Shown here: in pieces, positions 1 to 9,743 of the stretch
Position numbering within the stretch: the first letter of the stretch is position 1
Layout of the letters: the number at the start of each line of letters is the position of its first letter
Assembly (NCBI GenBank): GCA_046598525.1
Contig: JBKJIJ010000012.1
Location: 30,343 to 94,342, forward strand
DNA length: 64,000 nt
Reading direction: 5' to 3'
DNA from: Methylotenera_A sp046598525
GTDB lineage: Bacteria > Pseudomonadota > Gammaproteobacteria > Burkholderiales > Methylophilaceae
Program-made: the position numbers and the translations under genes
The notes under the pieces: generated by a model
Databases searched by the model: none
What the model was told of the DNA's origin: nothing
What the model saw: the letters and a program-made list of their open reading frames with translations, nothing else

Positions 1-167
1 TCTTCAATTTCGGCATTGGTGGGCAGCACGCTGGCCTCACTTACGCGTAGCTGTTTACCTGCTTTTTTCTTGGCATAAGCAAAGTCATTAATGCCGTCTT
101 CCGCCATCATTCGTGCGGCCTGCTGGGCAATCATCTGCCGAATATGATCTTGATTTTCGCGTGCCAT
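1..167 (-). CDS. Hypothetical protein, N-terminal 55 codons only
   Basis: A minus-strand frame starts with ATG at 167 (MARENQDHIRQMIAQQAAR...) and stays open to the window edge, so the C-terminus is missing. It begins 13 bases downstream of the mrcA stop and is probably cotranscribed with it. The visible part is hydrophilic and helix-rich, with a segment reading MMAEDGINDFAYAKKKAGKQ. I have an impression of similar small uncharacterised proteins in Betaproteobacteria, but I cannot assign a function. No signal peptide or membrane segment is visible. Confidence 0.6.
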   Translation of the reverse strand, partial: MARENQDHIRQMIAQQAARMMAEDGINDFAYAKKKAGKQLRVSEASVLPTNAEIE

Positions 168-179
168 TTGGCCAGTCTA

Positions 180-2702
180 TTAATTAGCAGATGGGTTTAA
201 CACTCTGGCGGCTGCATCGGTGCCACTTTGCGCTGGTTTGCTAGCGGCTGGATTATTAGTAGCTGCGCCAGGCGCTTCCCTAGGCTTGGTCGCCACAGGC
301 TCATTTTGCGCATCATCTGGCAAACTAGGCGGCTGCGGTTGCAATGGATTATTTGTAATGCTTTCTTGAAACTCCTCATCAATTGGGTCTAACATTGGCG
401 GCAAATAAGCTTCAGCAGTTGGTGGCGGATTTTCATGGTAAAAATATTCGTAAATTCCGTCATCATCCTCACCAACAAGCTTGCCACTGTATGGATTAAT
501 TTTCACCGCCATGACGCCATCAGGCACGTTGACTGGCACATCTGGCATGCCTTTTAAGGCGGTTGCCATATAGGTAATCCAAATAGGCAAAGCGGCTTTT
601 CCACCCGTTTCATCACGTCCAAGCGTGCGTGGTTGGTCAAAGCCAATCCAAGCAATAGCCACTTGACGCGGGTTATAGCCGGCAAACCATGCATCTACCT
701 GATTATTGGTGGTGCCAGTTTTGCCTGCTAAATCTTGCCGGCCTAGTTGTTTTGCGCGCGTTGCCGTGCCTTTTTGCACCACATCATGCATCATCGATGT
801 CATTAAGAAAGCATTGCGGCTATCAATCACTCTTGGCGCATCTTGTTGCGCGCGCGGATAGCGTATTTCCTCAATGATATTGCCTTTGCTATCGGTAATT
901 TTGCTAATTAAATGCGGCTTAATGCGGAACCCACCATTAGCAAAAACGGCGTAGCCACTGGCCATTCCCCAAGGTGTTGCCGCGCCTGCGCCTAATGCCA
1001 TCGTCAGATACGCAGGGTGATCTTTGCGCGAAAAACCAAACTTAGTGATGTAATCTTGCGCGTAACGTGGGCCAATTTTTTCGATAATACGAATTGACAC
1101 CATATTTTTAGATTTGGTTAAGGCCGCACGCATACGCATTGGGCCGCTATATTGGCCATCGTAATTTTTAGGCGACCAAGCATCGTTGCCGCCAACCTCT
1201 TCCGCTGTTTTGGTAAAAGGCGCATCGTTGATAATAGAGGCTGGCGTAAAACCTTTTTCTAACGCGGCAGAATAAATAAATGGCTTGAAGCTAGAACCTG
1301 GCTGACGCCAAGCTTGTGTGGCGTGATTAAATTTGTTTTTGTTAAAATCAAAGCCACCCACCAAAGCGGTTATAGCGCCATTTGCCGGGTCTAGCGCCAC
1401 CAAAGCGGCCTCTACTTGCGGCAATTGCACAATATGCCACATGCCTTGGCTTTTAATAATGCGCACCACAGAGCCCACTTTAATCTTATGATTTTTAACC
1501 ACTTTATCGGCCAAGTTTTTTTGCAATAAACTTAAACCGGCACCGCTAATATCAATCGATTCACCGCTTTTACTGAATACTTTAACCAATTTGGCCGAAA
1601 CCTCAGTCACCACGGCCGGCACAAAGCCGTTGTACTCTTCACTATCTTCAAGCTCCGCTTGCAAGGCTTTAGGTAAATCATCCGATTGCATGGCATTTAA
1701 ATGAATGGTTTTTTCGGGCTTTTGGTAACCTTGCCTGCGCTGATATTCTAAAATACCTTGCAACACGGCACTATTGGCCGCCTCTTGATTCGGCTTTTTA
1801 ATGGTGGTGTATACCTTCAAGCCGCTGCTATAAATATCATCTTGATAGCGCTCATACAAACTTTGGCGCACTATTTCGGCCACATAATCGGCCGCTAAAT
1901 CACGTGCTTGTTTGGATGTTTTGTATTTTAACTTTTGAGCCATCGCGGTTTTAAATTTAGCTTCATCAATAAAGCCAAAACGATGCATATCGCGCAACAC
2001 TTCATGCTGCCTAGCAGATGCGCGATCAGGATGAATAAAGGGATTGTAGCCTGATGGCGCTTTTGGCAAACCAGCCAATAAGGCCGATTCTGCTAAGGTT
2101 AATTTAGCCAACGGTTTACCAAAATAAACCTGTGAAGCCGCCGCAAAGCCATAAGAGCGCTGACCCAAATAAATTTGATTTAAATACAGCTCTAAAATTT
2201 TATCTTTGCTTAACGTGCGTTCAATTTTTAAGGCTAATAACGCCTCTTTTACTTTAGTCACCATGGTGCGTTTTTTACCGGGGGTGGTAAAAAAGTTTTT
2301 GGCCACTTGCATAGTTATGGTGCTGGCGCCCTCATGGCTTTTGCCAGTGACATTGTTTTTAATGGCGCGCAAAATGCCTTTGGTATCGACTCCGCCATGC
2401 TTATAAAAACGACGGTCTTCAATCGCTAATACCGCATCAATTAAATTTTTGGGCACTTTATCAATGCTGACAAAAGCACGGCGCTCTTCGCCAAACTCGC
2501 TAATTAAAAAACCATCAGCCGAATAAACGCGTAACGGTAATTTAGGCTTGTAATCGGTCAGCGCTTCTAATGAAGGCAATGTAGGGTAAATTAGAGTAAC
2601 CGCCAGCGCCGCCATGGCTGTTAGCGTTAAACTGCCCACAAGTATAAATAAAATTAAAAAGTGCCACCATTTTTTTGGAGCCATATGCATTAAAACCATC
2701 AA
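180..2702 (-). CDS. mrcA: Bifunctional penicillin-binding protein 1A
   Basis: Class A PBP (840 aa) that polymerises glycan strands and cross-links peptides in the periplasm while anchored by one N-terminal helix (about residues 13-38). The GT51 glycosyltransferase domain shows EDRRFYKHGG with the catalytic Glu near residue 95, followed by GASTITMQVAKN. The transpeptidase domain carries the nucleophile motif SSFK (about 470-473) and KTGTT near residue 665. Between the two lies the OB-like insertion typical of PBP1A. The C-terminus is a Pro/Ala/Asn-rich, probably disordered tail. Divergent to pilM, which is the usual arrangement in Beta- and Gammaproteobacteria. No strong Shine-Dalgarno lies before either ATG cluster (codons 1-2, 5 or 7), so the exact start is uncertain. 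Confidence 0.96.
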   Translation of the reverse strand: MMVLMHMAPKKWWHFLILFILVGSLTLTAMAALAVTLIYPTLPSLEALTDYKPKLPLRVYSADGFLISEFGEERRAFVSIDKVPKNLIDAVLAIEDRRFYKHGGVDTKGILRAIKNNVTGKSHEGASTITMQVAKNFFTTPGKKRTMVTKVKEALLALKIERTLSKDKILELYLNQIYLGQRSYGFAAASQVYFGKPLAKLTLAESALLAGLPKAPSGYNPFIHPDRASARQHEVLRDMHRFGFIDEAKFKTAMAQKLKYKTSKQARDLAADYVAEIVRQSLYERYQDDIYSSGLKVYTTIKKPNQEAANSAVLQGILEYQRRQGYQKPEKTIHLNAMQSDDLPKALQAELEDSEEYNGFVPAVVTEVSAKLVKVFSKSGESIDISGAGLSLLQKNLADKVVKNHKIKVGSVVRIIKSQGMWHIVQLPQVEAALVALDPANGAITALVGGFDFNKNKFNHATQAWRQPGSSFKPFIYSAALEKGFTPASIINDAPFTKTAEEVGGNDAWSPKNYDGQYSGPMRMRAALTKSKNMVSIRIIEKIGPRYAQDYITKFGFSRKDHPAYLTMALGAGAATPWGMASGYAVFANGGFRIKPHLISKITDSKGNIIEEIRYPRAQQDAPRVIDSRNAFLMTSMMHDVVQKGTATRAKQLGRQDLAGKTGTTNNQVDAWFAGYNPRQVAIAWIGFDQPRTLGRDETGGKAALPIWITYMATALKGMPDVPVNVPDGVMAVKINPYSGKLVGEDDDGIYEYFYHENPPPTAEAYLPPMLDPIDEEFQESITNNPLQPQPPSLPDDAQNEPVATKPREAPGAATNNPAASKPAQSGTDAAARVLNPSAN

Positions 2703-3033
2703 AATATTGTAATGAATGAGACATGATTATTTAAATCACAAGCCATAGTATATAAGTTAAATAAACATTAACCAAAACTGAGTTGATATTTTGCATGGAA
2801 CCTGCATTTTTGGAATGTAAAATAAACTTAAGCGATTGCAAAAAATAGTGAATTGTTAGCCATAATAAGCACTTATCACCAGCTGTGTTAAAAATGGTAC
2901 AGCTGTTGTAATTGTGCACATAGAATAAACATTAAATTAAAATTTACTTTACAGGGCGTAAACTTGTTGCTAGGATTTAATGTAAATTATCACTATTGTG
3001 CGTAACCCATGAATATAGAAAGAGAATTTTAAT
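2703..3033. promoter_or_regulatory. Divergent mrcA/pilM intergenic region
   Basis: A 331-base AT-rich spacer between two divergent operons, with no credible gene. It must hold both promoters. A pair of CAGCTG hexamers flanks a 15-base centre near 2881-2908 (CAGCTGT ... ACAGCTG), an operator-like arrangement of unknown meaning. The only promoter I would name, for pilM, is listed separately. Confidence 0.5.
2948..2976 (+). promoter_or_regulatory. Putative sigma-70 promoter of pilMNOPQ
   Basis: TTTACA (2948-2953), a 17-base spacer, then TAGGAT (2971-2976). Each box matches 4 to 5 of the 6 consensus bases. It lies about 58 bases upstream of the pilM start codon. This is a visual match only, without transcription data. 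Confidence 0.4.
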
Positions 3034-4104
3034 TTGAAATTCGATTTTTTTAACGACAGTACACCTCCACTCATCGGTGTGGACATCAGTACTTCGGCTG
3101 TCAAAATGGTTGAGCTTTCGTCTACGGGCAAAGGCTCTTATCGCCTTGAAGCCTACTCAATTGCGACGATTCCTAAAGATGCTATTTTAGATGGCAATAT
3201 TGCGGCGCTAGAGCAAGTTTCTGATGCGGTTAAGCTAGCATGGAAATTACTCGGCACACGCGAAAAACGCACCGCACTTGCGCTACCATCTGCAGCGGTT
3301 ATTACCAAAAAAGTGATGATGTCATCTGAACTGCGTGAAGAAGACATGGAAGTGCAAGTAGAAGCTGAAGCCAATCAGTACATTCCTTTCCCGCTAGAAG
3401 AAGTAAATATTGATTTTCAAGTGATTGGCCCAGCAACCAACAGCCCAGATGAAGTAGAAGTGCTAATCGCTGCGGCCAGAAAAGAAAAGATTGAAGACCG
3501 CGTTGCCGCAGCAGAAGATGCTGGCTTAAAAGTGGTTGTGATGGATGTTGATACCTACGCCACAGAGGCGGCTTACAGCCTTGTTGCCAATCAAATACCG
3601 AATAAAGGTAAAGATCAAACGGTAATGATTGTGGATATTGGCGCGGTGATGATGCACATTAATGTATTGCACGACAATAAATCGATTTACGTGCGCGAGC
3701 AAGCTTTTGGCGGCACACAACTCACACAAGAAATTCAACGCCGTTTTGGCTTATCGGCCGAAGAAGCCGAAATTGCAAAACGCAAAGGTGGCCTGCCAGA
3801 AAGTTACGAAAATGAAGTGATGCAGCCATTTATGCAATCTCTTTCAACAGAAGTAGCGCGCGCCTTACAGTTTTTTACCAGCTCAACGCAATATAACCGC
3901 ATTGACCACATTGTATTAGCAGGCGGCTGTGCGGCCATTCCAGCAATTGATGTATTGGTTCAAGACCGCACGCAAGTCAACACTATTATTGCTAATCCTT
4001 TTCAATCCATGTCGCTTGCCACTAAAGTTAAACAGCAGCAAGCCTCACTAGACGCGCCAGCATTACTGATTGCATGCGGTTTAGCAATGCGGGGGATCGA
4101 TTAA
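3034..4104 (+). CDS. pilM: Type IV pilus assembly ATPase-fold protein PilM
   Basis: Actin-like cytoplasmic protein (356 aa) of the type IV pilus alignment complex; it binds the N-terminal tail of PilN. It opens with the nucleotide-fold strand LIGVDISTSAVKMVEL and has further actin-fold phosphate loops at VMIVDIGAVMMHINVL and HIVLAGGCAAIPAI. Translation begins at TTG (3034), preceded by AAGAGAA at a suitable distance; no better-placed ATG exists upstream. It is the first gene of the pilMNOPQ operon, with one base separating it from pilN. Confidence 0.95.
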   Translation: MKFDFFNDSTPPLIGVDISTSAVKMVELSSTGKGSYRLEAYSIATIPKDAILDGNIAALEQVSDAVKLAWKLLGTREKRTALALPSAAVITKKVMMSSELREEDMEVQVEAEANQYIPFPLEEVNIDFQVIGPATNSPDEVEVLIAAARKEKIEDRVAAAEDAGLKVVVMDVDTYATEAAYSLVANQIPNKGKDQTVMIVDIGAVMMHINVLHDNKSIYVREQAFGGTQLTQEIQRRFGLSAEEAEIAKRKGGLPESYENEVMQPFMQSLSTEVARALQFFTSSTQYNRIDHIVLAGGCAAIPAIDVLVQDRTQVNTIIANPFQSMSLATKVKQQQASLDAPALLIACGLAMRGID

Positions 4105-4105
4105 A

Positions 4106-4687
4106 ATGATGCGCATTAACTTATTACCGCATCGCCAAATTAAGCGCGCCGAGCGGCAACGTCAATTTGGTTTAATGGCCCTAATGGCTGCCATAGCGGC
4201 AGCTGCCGTTGTGTTTACCGGCTGGACATATTTAGGCGCTAAAAAAGACTCTCAAGTTGAGCGCAATGGCAGGCTAGAGCTAGCCATTAATAATTTAGAC
4301 AAAGAAATTGCCGCCATTAAAGATTTAAAAGACCAAATCAACAATGTGCTTGAGCGCAAACAAATTGTTGAGAATCTACAAACTAACCGTAGCCAATCGG
4401 TAGTGATTTTAGATGAGCTATCAAGACAACTGCCTGAAGGCCTTTATTTAAAAAGCATTAAACAGCAAGGCAATTTAATTACCTTAGAAGGCGTAGCAGA
4501 TACCAATGCACGCGTGGCCACTTTAGTGCGCAATTTAAGTGTTTCAAATTGGATGGAATCGCCAAATTTAATTGAGATTAAATCGATTATTGTGAACGGC
4601 GTTAAGCAAAATGACTTTACGCTGAATGTCTCTTTAAAAGTCCAAAAGGCGGAAGAAGCGCCTGATAATAAAATCAAAGGGACATAA
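4106..4687 (+). CDS. pilN: Type IV pilus inner-membrane protein PilN
   Basis: Bitopic inner-membrane protein (193 aa). The cytoplasmic N-terminus carries MRINLLPHRQ, the INLLP motif that docks into PilM. One transmembrane helix follows (about residues 23-44), then a periplasmic coiled coil and a ferredoxin-like domain that pairs with PilO. Two adjacent ATG codons are possible starts. It lies between pilM (1 base) and pilO (5 bases). Confidence 0.95.
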   Translation: MMRINLLPHRQIKRAERQRQFGLMALMAAIAAAAVVFTGWTYLGAKKDSQVERNGRLELAINNLDKEIAAIKDLKDQINNVLERKQIVENLQTNRSQSVVILDELSRQLPEGLYLKSIKQQGNLITLEGVADTNARVATLVRNLSVSNWMESPNLIEIKSIIVNGVKQNDFTLNVSLKVQKAEEAPDNKIKGT

Positions 4688-4692
4688 TTCAT

Positions 4693-5325
4693 ATGAAATT
4701 AGATGATTTTAATAATATTGATTTTAAAAATGCCGGCAGCCTGCCAATGCCAGTTAAATTGGTTTTGCTAGGTTTTATGTTTTTAATATTGATTGGATTA
4801 GGCTACTGGTTCTTATGGAGCCCGCAAATTGATGAATTTGATCAAGCCCAAGCCAAAGAGCAAGAATTGCGTCAGGTTTTTTTAACCAAAAAAGGCCAAG
4901 CGGTAAAAATTGAAGCCTACAAACAACAAATGATTGATATTGAAAAAACATTTGGTGCGCTGCTTAAACAATTACCCGATAAATCACAGATGGATGGCTT
5001 ATTAACCGACATCAACCAAGCTGGATTAGGTCGCGGATTAGAATTTGATTTATTTAAGCCAGGCCAAGAAACCATTGCCGACTTTTACGCCGAAATGCCA
5101 ATTCAAATTAAAATTAAAGGCAGCTACCACGACGTTGGTGCGTTTGCGACTGACATTTCTAGATTATCTAGAATTGTGACACTTAACGATATGGCCATTG
5201 CACCTTTAACCAAGGATACTAAAGATGGTCCATTGACATTAGAAGCGGTAGCAAAAACCTACCGCTACTTAGATTCTTCAGAAATCGCCGCTAAAAAAGC
5301 GTCTGAAAAGAAGGACGTTAAATAA
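4693..5325 (+). CDS. pilO: Type IV pilus inner-membrane protein PilO
   Basis: Partner of PilN (210 aa). It has a short cytoplasmic N-terminus, a transmembrane segment at about residues 22-43 (LVLLGFMFLILIGLGYWF), a periplasmic coiled coil (about 50-100) and a ferredoxin-like C-terminal domain. The PilN-PilO heterodimer links cytoplasmic PilM to the lipoprotein PilP. It is directly followed by pilP without a spacer. Confidence 0.95.
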   Translation: MKLDDFNNIDFKNAGSLPMPVKLVLLGFMFLILIGLGYWFLWSPQIDEFDQAQAKEQELRQVFLTKKGQAVKIEAYKQQMIDIEKTFGALLKQLPDKSQMDGLLTDINQAGLGRGLEFDLFKPGQETIADFYAEMPIQIKIKGSYHDVGAFATDISRLSRIVTLNDMAIAPLTKDTKDGPLTLEAVAKTYRYLDSSEIAAKKASEKKDVK

Positions 5326-5847
5326 ATGACGCGCTTTAATCTTTTATTAAAAGTAATATCCATTTCAGCATTAAGCCTGCTTTTAGCGGCTTGTAATGGC
5401 AATGATGGTGACGATTTAGACAAATTTATGCAAACGGCTGCTAACGATATGAGCAAAGGTGTTGAACCTTTGCCAGAAGTTTTGCCCTACTCACCGTTGC
5501 AATACAATGCCGATGGCACATTATCTGACCCGTTTAAACCACGCAAAGCGGCCAACAGAAATGGTTCTTTACAACCCAACACCAATCGCCCAAAAGAAGC
5601 GCTTGAAGCTTATCCCTTAGAAAGTTTGAAATACGTAGGGTCGATGAGCCGCAGTAAATTAACCTATGCGCTAGTTAAAACACCTGACAACACGGTACAG
5701 CAAGTTAAAGTGGGTAATTATTTAGGCCCCAACTACGGCTTGGTGACGGCTATTAATGAGGGTGATATTACACTCAAAGAAATTGTGCAAGATGACCTGA
5801 CGGGCGATTGGGTTGAGCGTAGTGCAAGTATTAATCTGCAAGAATAA
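5326..5847 (+). CDS. pilP: Type IV pilus lipoprotein PilP
   Basis: Inner-membrane lipoprotein (173 aa) connecting PilNO to the secretin PilQ. The signal peptide ends in the lipobox LLLAAC, with the lipidated Cys near residue 23. A flexible segment is followed by the beta-sandwich domain containing LESLKYVGSMSRS and VKVGNYLGPNYG, both typical of PilP. Its TAA overlaps the pilQ ATG by one base, which suggests translational coupling. Confidence 0.95.
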   Translation: MTRFNLLLKVISISALSLLLAACNGNDGDDLDKFMQTAANDMSKGVEPLPEVLPYSPLQYNADGTLSDPFKPRKAANRNGSLQPNTNRPKEALEAYPLESLKYVGSMSRSKLTYALVKTPDNTVQQVKVGNYLGPNYGLVTAINEGDITLKEIVQDDLTGDWVERSASINLQE

Positions 5848-7994
5848 TGATGGGAATGACTATGTTTAAAATAATGACAAAAATTTTTACACTGACGCTG
5901 CTAATGTTCAGCTTTGGTGTGAGCTCTGCAACTGCCTTTGCTGCAGAAGATAATCCATCACTTAGCAATAAAATTGAAGGCATTGATTTTTCTGCTTTAT
6001 CTGGTGGTCGGGTAAGTATTCGTTTGCAGATGAAAGAAGCGCTCACTAACCCACCAGCCGGTTTTACGCTTAATAACCCAGCACGCATTGCTTTAGATTT
6101 TCCAAATACCGCTAACGGTTTAAATAAAAATAGCGTTACCAGTGAGCAAGGCGCGCTAAAAAGCGTTTCATTGGCTCAAGCAAAAGATCGCACGCGCGTG
6201 GTGCTAAATTTAACTAAAAATGTAGGCTACAACACTGTAATCAGCGGTAAAGATGTCATTATCACTTTGCAAGGCAATGAAGCCAGCGCTGGCGGTAGCA
6301 GCACTGAAACACGCTTTGCCGAAGCGCGCGCCACCAGCCAAAGCCATGCCATTACCAATGTAGATTTTGCCCGTGGCAAAAATGGTGAAGGCCGCATTAT
6401 TGTGGATTTATCCGATGCCAACTCAGGCATTAATATCAAGCAAAAAGGCAAATTAATTATTGTCGATTTTATTAACACCGATGTAACGGCCGATTTGCAA
6501 CGCCGTTTAAATGTGATCAATTTTAATACGCCTGTTTTGTATGTTGACACCATGAAACAAGGAAAAAATAGCCGTATTTCAATTGAGCCAAAAGGCAATT
6601 GGGAGCAATCGGCTTATCAAGCCGATAAGAAATTTATTATTGATGTGCGCCAAGTGATTGAAGATCCAAATAAATTAGTCAAAGGTTCAAAACCTGGCTA
6701 TGCAGGCGAGAAATTATCACTTAACTTTCAAAACATTGAAGTGCGTTCTGTATTGCAAGTAATTGCCGATTTTACTGGTTTAAATATTATTACCAGTGAC
6801 ACCGTAACCGGCAATTTAACGCTAAGACTTAAAGATGTACCGTGGGATCAAGCCATGGATATCATCATGAAAAACAAAGGCTTAACCATGCGAAAAACAG
6901 GCAACGTAATTATGGTTGCCCCTGCAGAAGAAGTCACTGCTAAAGATAAAGCGCAATTAGAAGCCACTCAAGCAATTGAAGATTTAGAACCATTACGCAC
7001 AGAAGTATTTACACTTAAATATCAAAAAGCATCCGATTTTAATAAAATTTTGGATGGTACAAACTCTTCTGGCGGGGCTGGAACCACTCAAAACCGCATA
7101 TTATCTAAACGTGGCAATGTCAATTATGACCCCCGCACTAATACACTTTTTATACAAGACACAGCAAAAAAACTAGAAGAAATTCAAGCAATTATTAATA
7201 AAGTTGATGTTTCAGTTAAACAAGTAATGATTGAATCGCGGCTTGTGTTGGCCGAAGATACTTTCAGCAAAAGCTTAGGTGCAAGGTTTGGGGTACAAAG
7301 TGCCACTACGCCTGGACAAAACGCTCTAAGTGTTGGAGGAAAACTTAACAATGGTGTAACCAGTGGCTTAGCAACAGGCACTACCACCATTAACGGCAAC
7401 ACTGGGCTGAACTCAGACCTACCTTCAAGTCTAGCAAGCGCAGGTAGTATTGCATTTAGTTTATTTAGACTCCCTGCTGGTTTGTTATTAAATCTAGAGC
7501 TATCAGCACTTGAAAGTGATAGAAGAGGCAAAATCGTTTCTAGCCCGCGCGTTACAACAGCGAATCAGCAAACCGCTAGAATCGCATCGGGTGTAGAGAT
7601 TCCGTATTTACAAGCTTCAAGCAGTGGTGCCGCAAACGTTGCTTTTAAAAAAGCAGAGCTTAGTTTAGAAGTAACGCCGCAAATTACGCCCGATGACAAA
7701 ATTATTATGGATTTGGAAGTTAGAAAAGACTCACCAGGTACAATTGTTGCTGGCGTTCCTTCGATCAACACCCAAAACGTTAAAACTCAAGTGTTAGTTT
7801 CTAATGGTGAAACGGCGGTATTAGGCGGTATTTTTGAGCAAACCGAAAGCAATAGCGTAGACAAAGTGCCATTCTTTGGTGATCTACCAATTATTGGTAA
7901 TGCATTCAAACGTCGCACTAAACAAGATGATAAAAGTGAGTTGTTGATTTTTATCACACCTAAAATTATGGATGAAAGTTTAGGTTTAAGATAA
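5847..7994 (+). CDS. pilQ: Type IV pilus secretin PilQ
   Basis: Outer-membrane secretin (715 aa) through which the pilus passes and DNA may enter. A signal peptide (cleavage near ATAFAA) is followed by two AMIN domains (about 38-125 and 165-265) that bind peptidoglycan. An STN/N0 domain follows (LSLNFQNIEVRSVLQVI, about 290-355), then an N1 domain, and the secretin channel with VPFFGDLPIIGNAFKRR near the C-terminus. Several ATG codons lie at the start (5847, 5850, 5859, 5862) and the choice does not alter the mature protein. A Ser/Gly/Thr-rich insertion lies in the channel domain (about 490-530). A hairpin terminator follows 40 bases downstream. Confidence 0.96.
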   Translation: MMGMTMFKIMTKIFTLTLLMFSFGVSSATAFAAEDNPSLSNKIEGIDFSALSGGRVSIRLQMKEALTNPPAGFTLNNPARIALDFPNTANGLNKNSVTSEQGALKSVSLAQAKDRTRVVLNLTKNVGYNTVISGKDVIITLQGNEASAGGSSTETRFAEARATSQSHAITNVDFARGKNGEGRIIVDLSDANSGINIKQKGKLIIVDFINTDVTADLQRRLNVINFNTPVLYVDTMKQGKNSRISIEPKGNWEQSAYQADKKFIIDVRQVIEDPNKLVKGSKPGYAGEKLSLNFQNIEVRSVLQVIADFTGLNIITSDTVTGNLTLRLKDVPWDQAMDIIMKNKGLTMRKTGNVIMVAPAEEVTAKDKAQLEATQAIEDLEPLRTEVFTLKYQKASDFNKILDGTNSSGGAGTTQNRILSKRGNVNYDPRTNTLFIQDTAKKLEEIQAIINKVDVSVKQVMIESRLVLAEDTFSKSLGARFGVQSATTPGQNALSVGGKLNNGVTSGLATGTTTINGNTGLNSDLPSSLASAGSIAFSLFRLPAGLLLNLELSALESDRRGKIVSSPRVTTANQQTARIASGVEIPYLQASSSGAANVAFKKAELSLEVTPQITPDDKIIMDLEVRKDSPGTIVAGVPSINTQNVKTQVLVSNGETAVLGGIFEQTESNSVDKVPFFGDLPIIGNAFKRRTKQDDKSELLIFITPKIMDESLGLR

Positions 7995-8034
7995 GCATAT
8001 CAAGTCTTAACTGACAGAATCGCTGCTTTACCTT

Positions 8035-8067
8035 AAAATGCCTATCATTAACCTGATAGGCATTTTT
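8035..8067 (+). terminator. Rho-independent terminator after pilQ
   Basis: A perfect 13-bp stem (8035-8047 with 8054-8066), a 6-base loop and a T run at 8063-8067. It closes the pil operon before aroK. The A-rich left end means it could also act in reverse. Confidence 0.85.
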
Positions 8068-8093
8068 GCTTACAAATTAAGCGACAATATATT

Positions 8094-8621
8094 GTGATCG
8101 AAATAAATAACATTTTTTTTATTGGTTTGATGGGCGCGGGTAAAACCACCGTTGGCAAAATTTTGGCCAAACATTTAAACAAGCAGTTTTACGATACCGA
8201 TGTAGAAATCGAAAAACGCACTGGCGTAAAAATACCGGTAATTTTTGATTTAGAAGGTGAAGCCGGTTTCCGAAAGCGCGAAACGGCTGTTATTCAAGAA
8301 CTTAGCACGCAACAAAATATTGTAATGGCCACTGGCGGTGGTGCCGTTATCGCACCCGAAAATCGTGAATTATTAAAAGCCAATGGCCATGTTATTTATC
8401 TGCGCGCCAACGTAACAGAGCTTTGGCATAGAACGCGTAACGATAAACACAGGCCACTGCTGCAAAATGTGGATATCCGCACCAAGCTTGAACAACTTTA
8501 TGCTGAGCGCAACCCTTTATATACCGAAGTGGCGACGCATATTATAGATACCGGAAATCAACCAGTTAGTAGCATTATTGCCAAAATACAAACCGAACTT
8601 AGTCTAAAGTTCCAGACCTAA
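8094..8621 (+). CDS. aroK: Shikimate kinase
   Basis: Phosphorylates shikimate with ATP in aromatic amino-acid synthesis (175 aa, usual length). The Walker A motif is GLMGAGKTTVGK (residues about 11-22). The shikimate-binding residues are in YDTDVEIEKRTG, the RKRE segment and ATGGGAV; the lid region reads TRNDKHRPLL. Translation appears to begin at GTG 8094. A terminator separates it from pilQ although pilQ-aroK-aroB synteny is conserved in Proteobacteria; aroB follows 39 bases later. Confidence 0.95.
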   Translation: MIEINNIFFIGLMGAGKTTVGKILAKHLNKQFYDTDVEIEKRTGVKIPVIFDLEGEAGFRKRETAVIQELSTQQNIVMATGGGAVIAPENRELLKANGHVIYLRANVTELWHRTRNDKHRPLLQNVDIRTKLEQLYAERNPLYTEVATHIIDTGNQPVSSIIAKIQTELSLKFQT

Positions 8622-8660
8622 AAATACAAGCCCTAAAATTTAAGAATAAACGATTCCCTT

Positions 8661-9740
8661 ATGATGCAAACATTACAAGTAGCACTCGATAACCGCGCTT
8701 ATCCCATTCATATTGGCTCAAATTTGCTTAATCAAGCCGATTTGATTTTGCCGCACCTTAAACGCAAAAATGTCGCCATTGTGACCAACACCACCGTTGC
8801 ACCTTTGTATTTGGATAAATTGACCAGCACCTTGCGTAATGCAGGCGTAACGGTAATTGAGATTATTTTGCCCGATGGTGAAGCGTATAAAAACACAGAA
8901 ACGCTTAATCTTATTTACGATGCCTTGCTTAAAAATCGCTGTGAGCGCAGCACTACGCTTATTGCCTTAGGTGGCGGTGTCATTGGCGATTTAACGGGTT
9001 ATGCGGCGGCCACTTATTTGCGCGGTGTACCGTTTATTCAAATTCCCACCACATTACTTTCACAAGTAGATTCTAGCGTTGGCGGCAAAACGGGTATTAA
9101 TCATCCGCTGGGTAAAAACATGATTGGTGCGTTTTACCAGCCCAAATTAGTGTTGGCCGATATTGATACATTGCAAACCTTACCAGCGCGCGAATTATCA
9201 GCTGGGTTGGCGGAAGTGATTAAATACGGCTTAATTCGTGATGCCGATTTTTTTGATTGGCTTGAAGTGAATATCGGCAAACTGTTGGCTTTGGATGAAG
9301 CCACAATTAGCTATGCCATTTACCGATCATGCCAAAATAAAGCCGAAGTGGTGGCGCTAGATGAACATGAAACAGGCGAGCGCGCCTTGCTTAACCTTGG
9401 CCACACTTTTGGCCATGCCATTGAAAACGCCATGGGCTATGGCGTTTGGCTGCATGGCGAAGCGGTAGCGGCAGGCACCATAATGGCCGCCGATTTATCG
9501 CAGCGTATGAATTGGTTAAAAGCTGATGAATTTAAGCGCATTCATGCCTTATTAAGCAAATGTAATTTACCCCTGCAAGCACCTAATTTAGGCGTGGCAA
9601 AATATTTAGATTTAATGGCAAACGACAAAAAAGTAGCCGATGGCAAAATAAGGTTGGTGTTACAGCAAGGCATTGGTAAAGCGGTGATTACCAGCGATTA
9701 CGATGCAAGCAAACTTAACGAAACACTTTCGCTGACATAA
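8661..9740 (+). CDS. aroB: 3-dehydroquinate synthase
   Basis: NAD- and metal-dependent enzyme (359 aa) that cyclises DAHP to 3-dehydroquinate in the shikimate pathway. Conserved segments include ALGGGVIGDLTGYAAA, PTTLLSQVDSSVGGKTGIN (NAD binding and catalysis) and the metal ligands within LNLGHTFGHAIE and LHGEAVAAG. Two successive ATGs are possible starts. It lies between aroK and dgt in the order usual for Betaproteobacteria. Confidence 0.96.
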   Translation: MMQTLQVALDNRAYPIHIGSNLLNQADLILPHLKRKNVAIVTNTTVAPLYLDKLTSTLRNAGVTVIEIILPDGEAYKNTETLNLIYDALLKNRCERSTTLIALGGGVIGDLTGYAAATYLRGVPFIQIPTTLLSQVDSSVGGKTGINHPLGKNMIGAFYQPKLVLADIDTLQTLPARELSAGLAEVIKYGLIRDADFFDWLEVNIGKLLALDEATISYAIYRSCQNKAEVVALDEHETGERALLNLGHTFGHAIENAMGYGVWLHGEAVAAGTIMAADLSQRMNWLKADEFKRIHALLSKCNLPLQAPNLGVAKYLDLMANDKKVADGKIRLVLQQGIGKAVITSDYDASKLNETLSLT

Positions 9741-9743
9741 TCT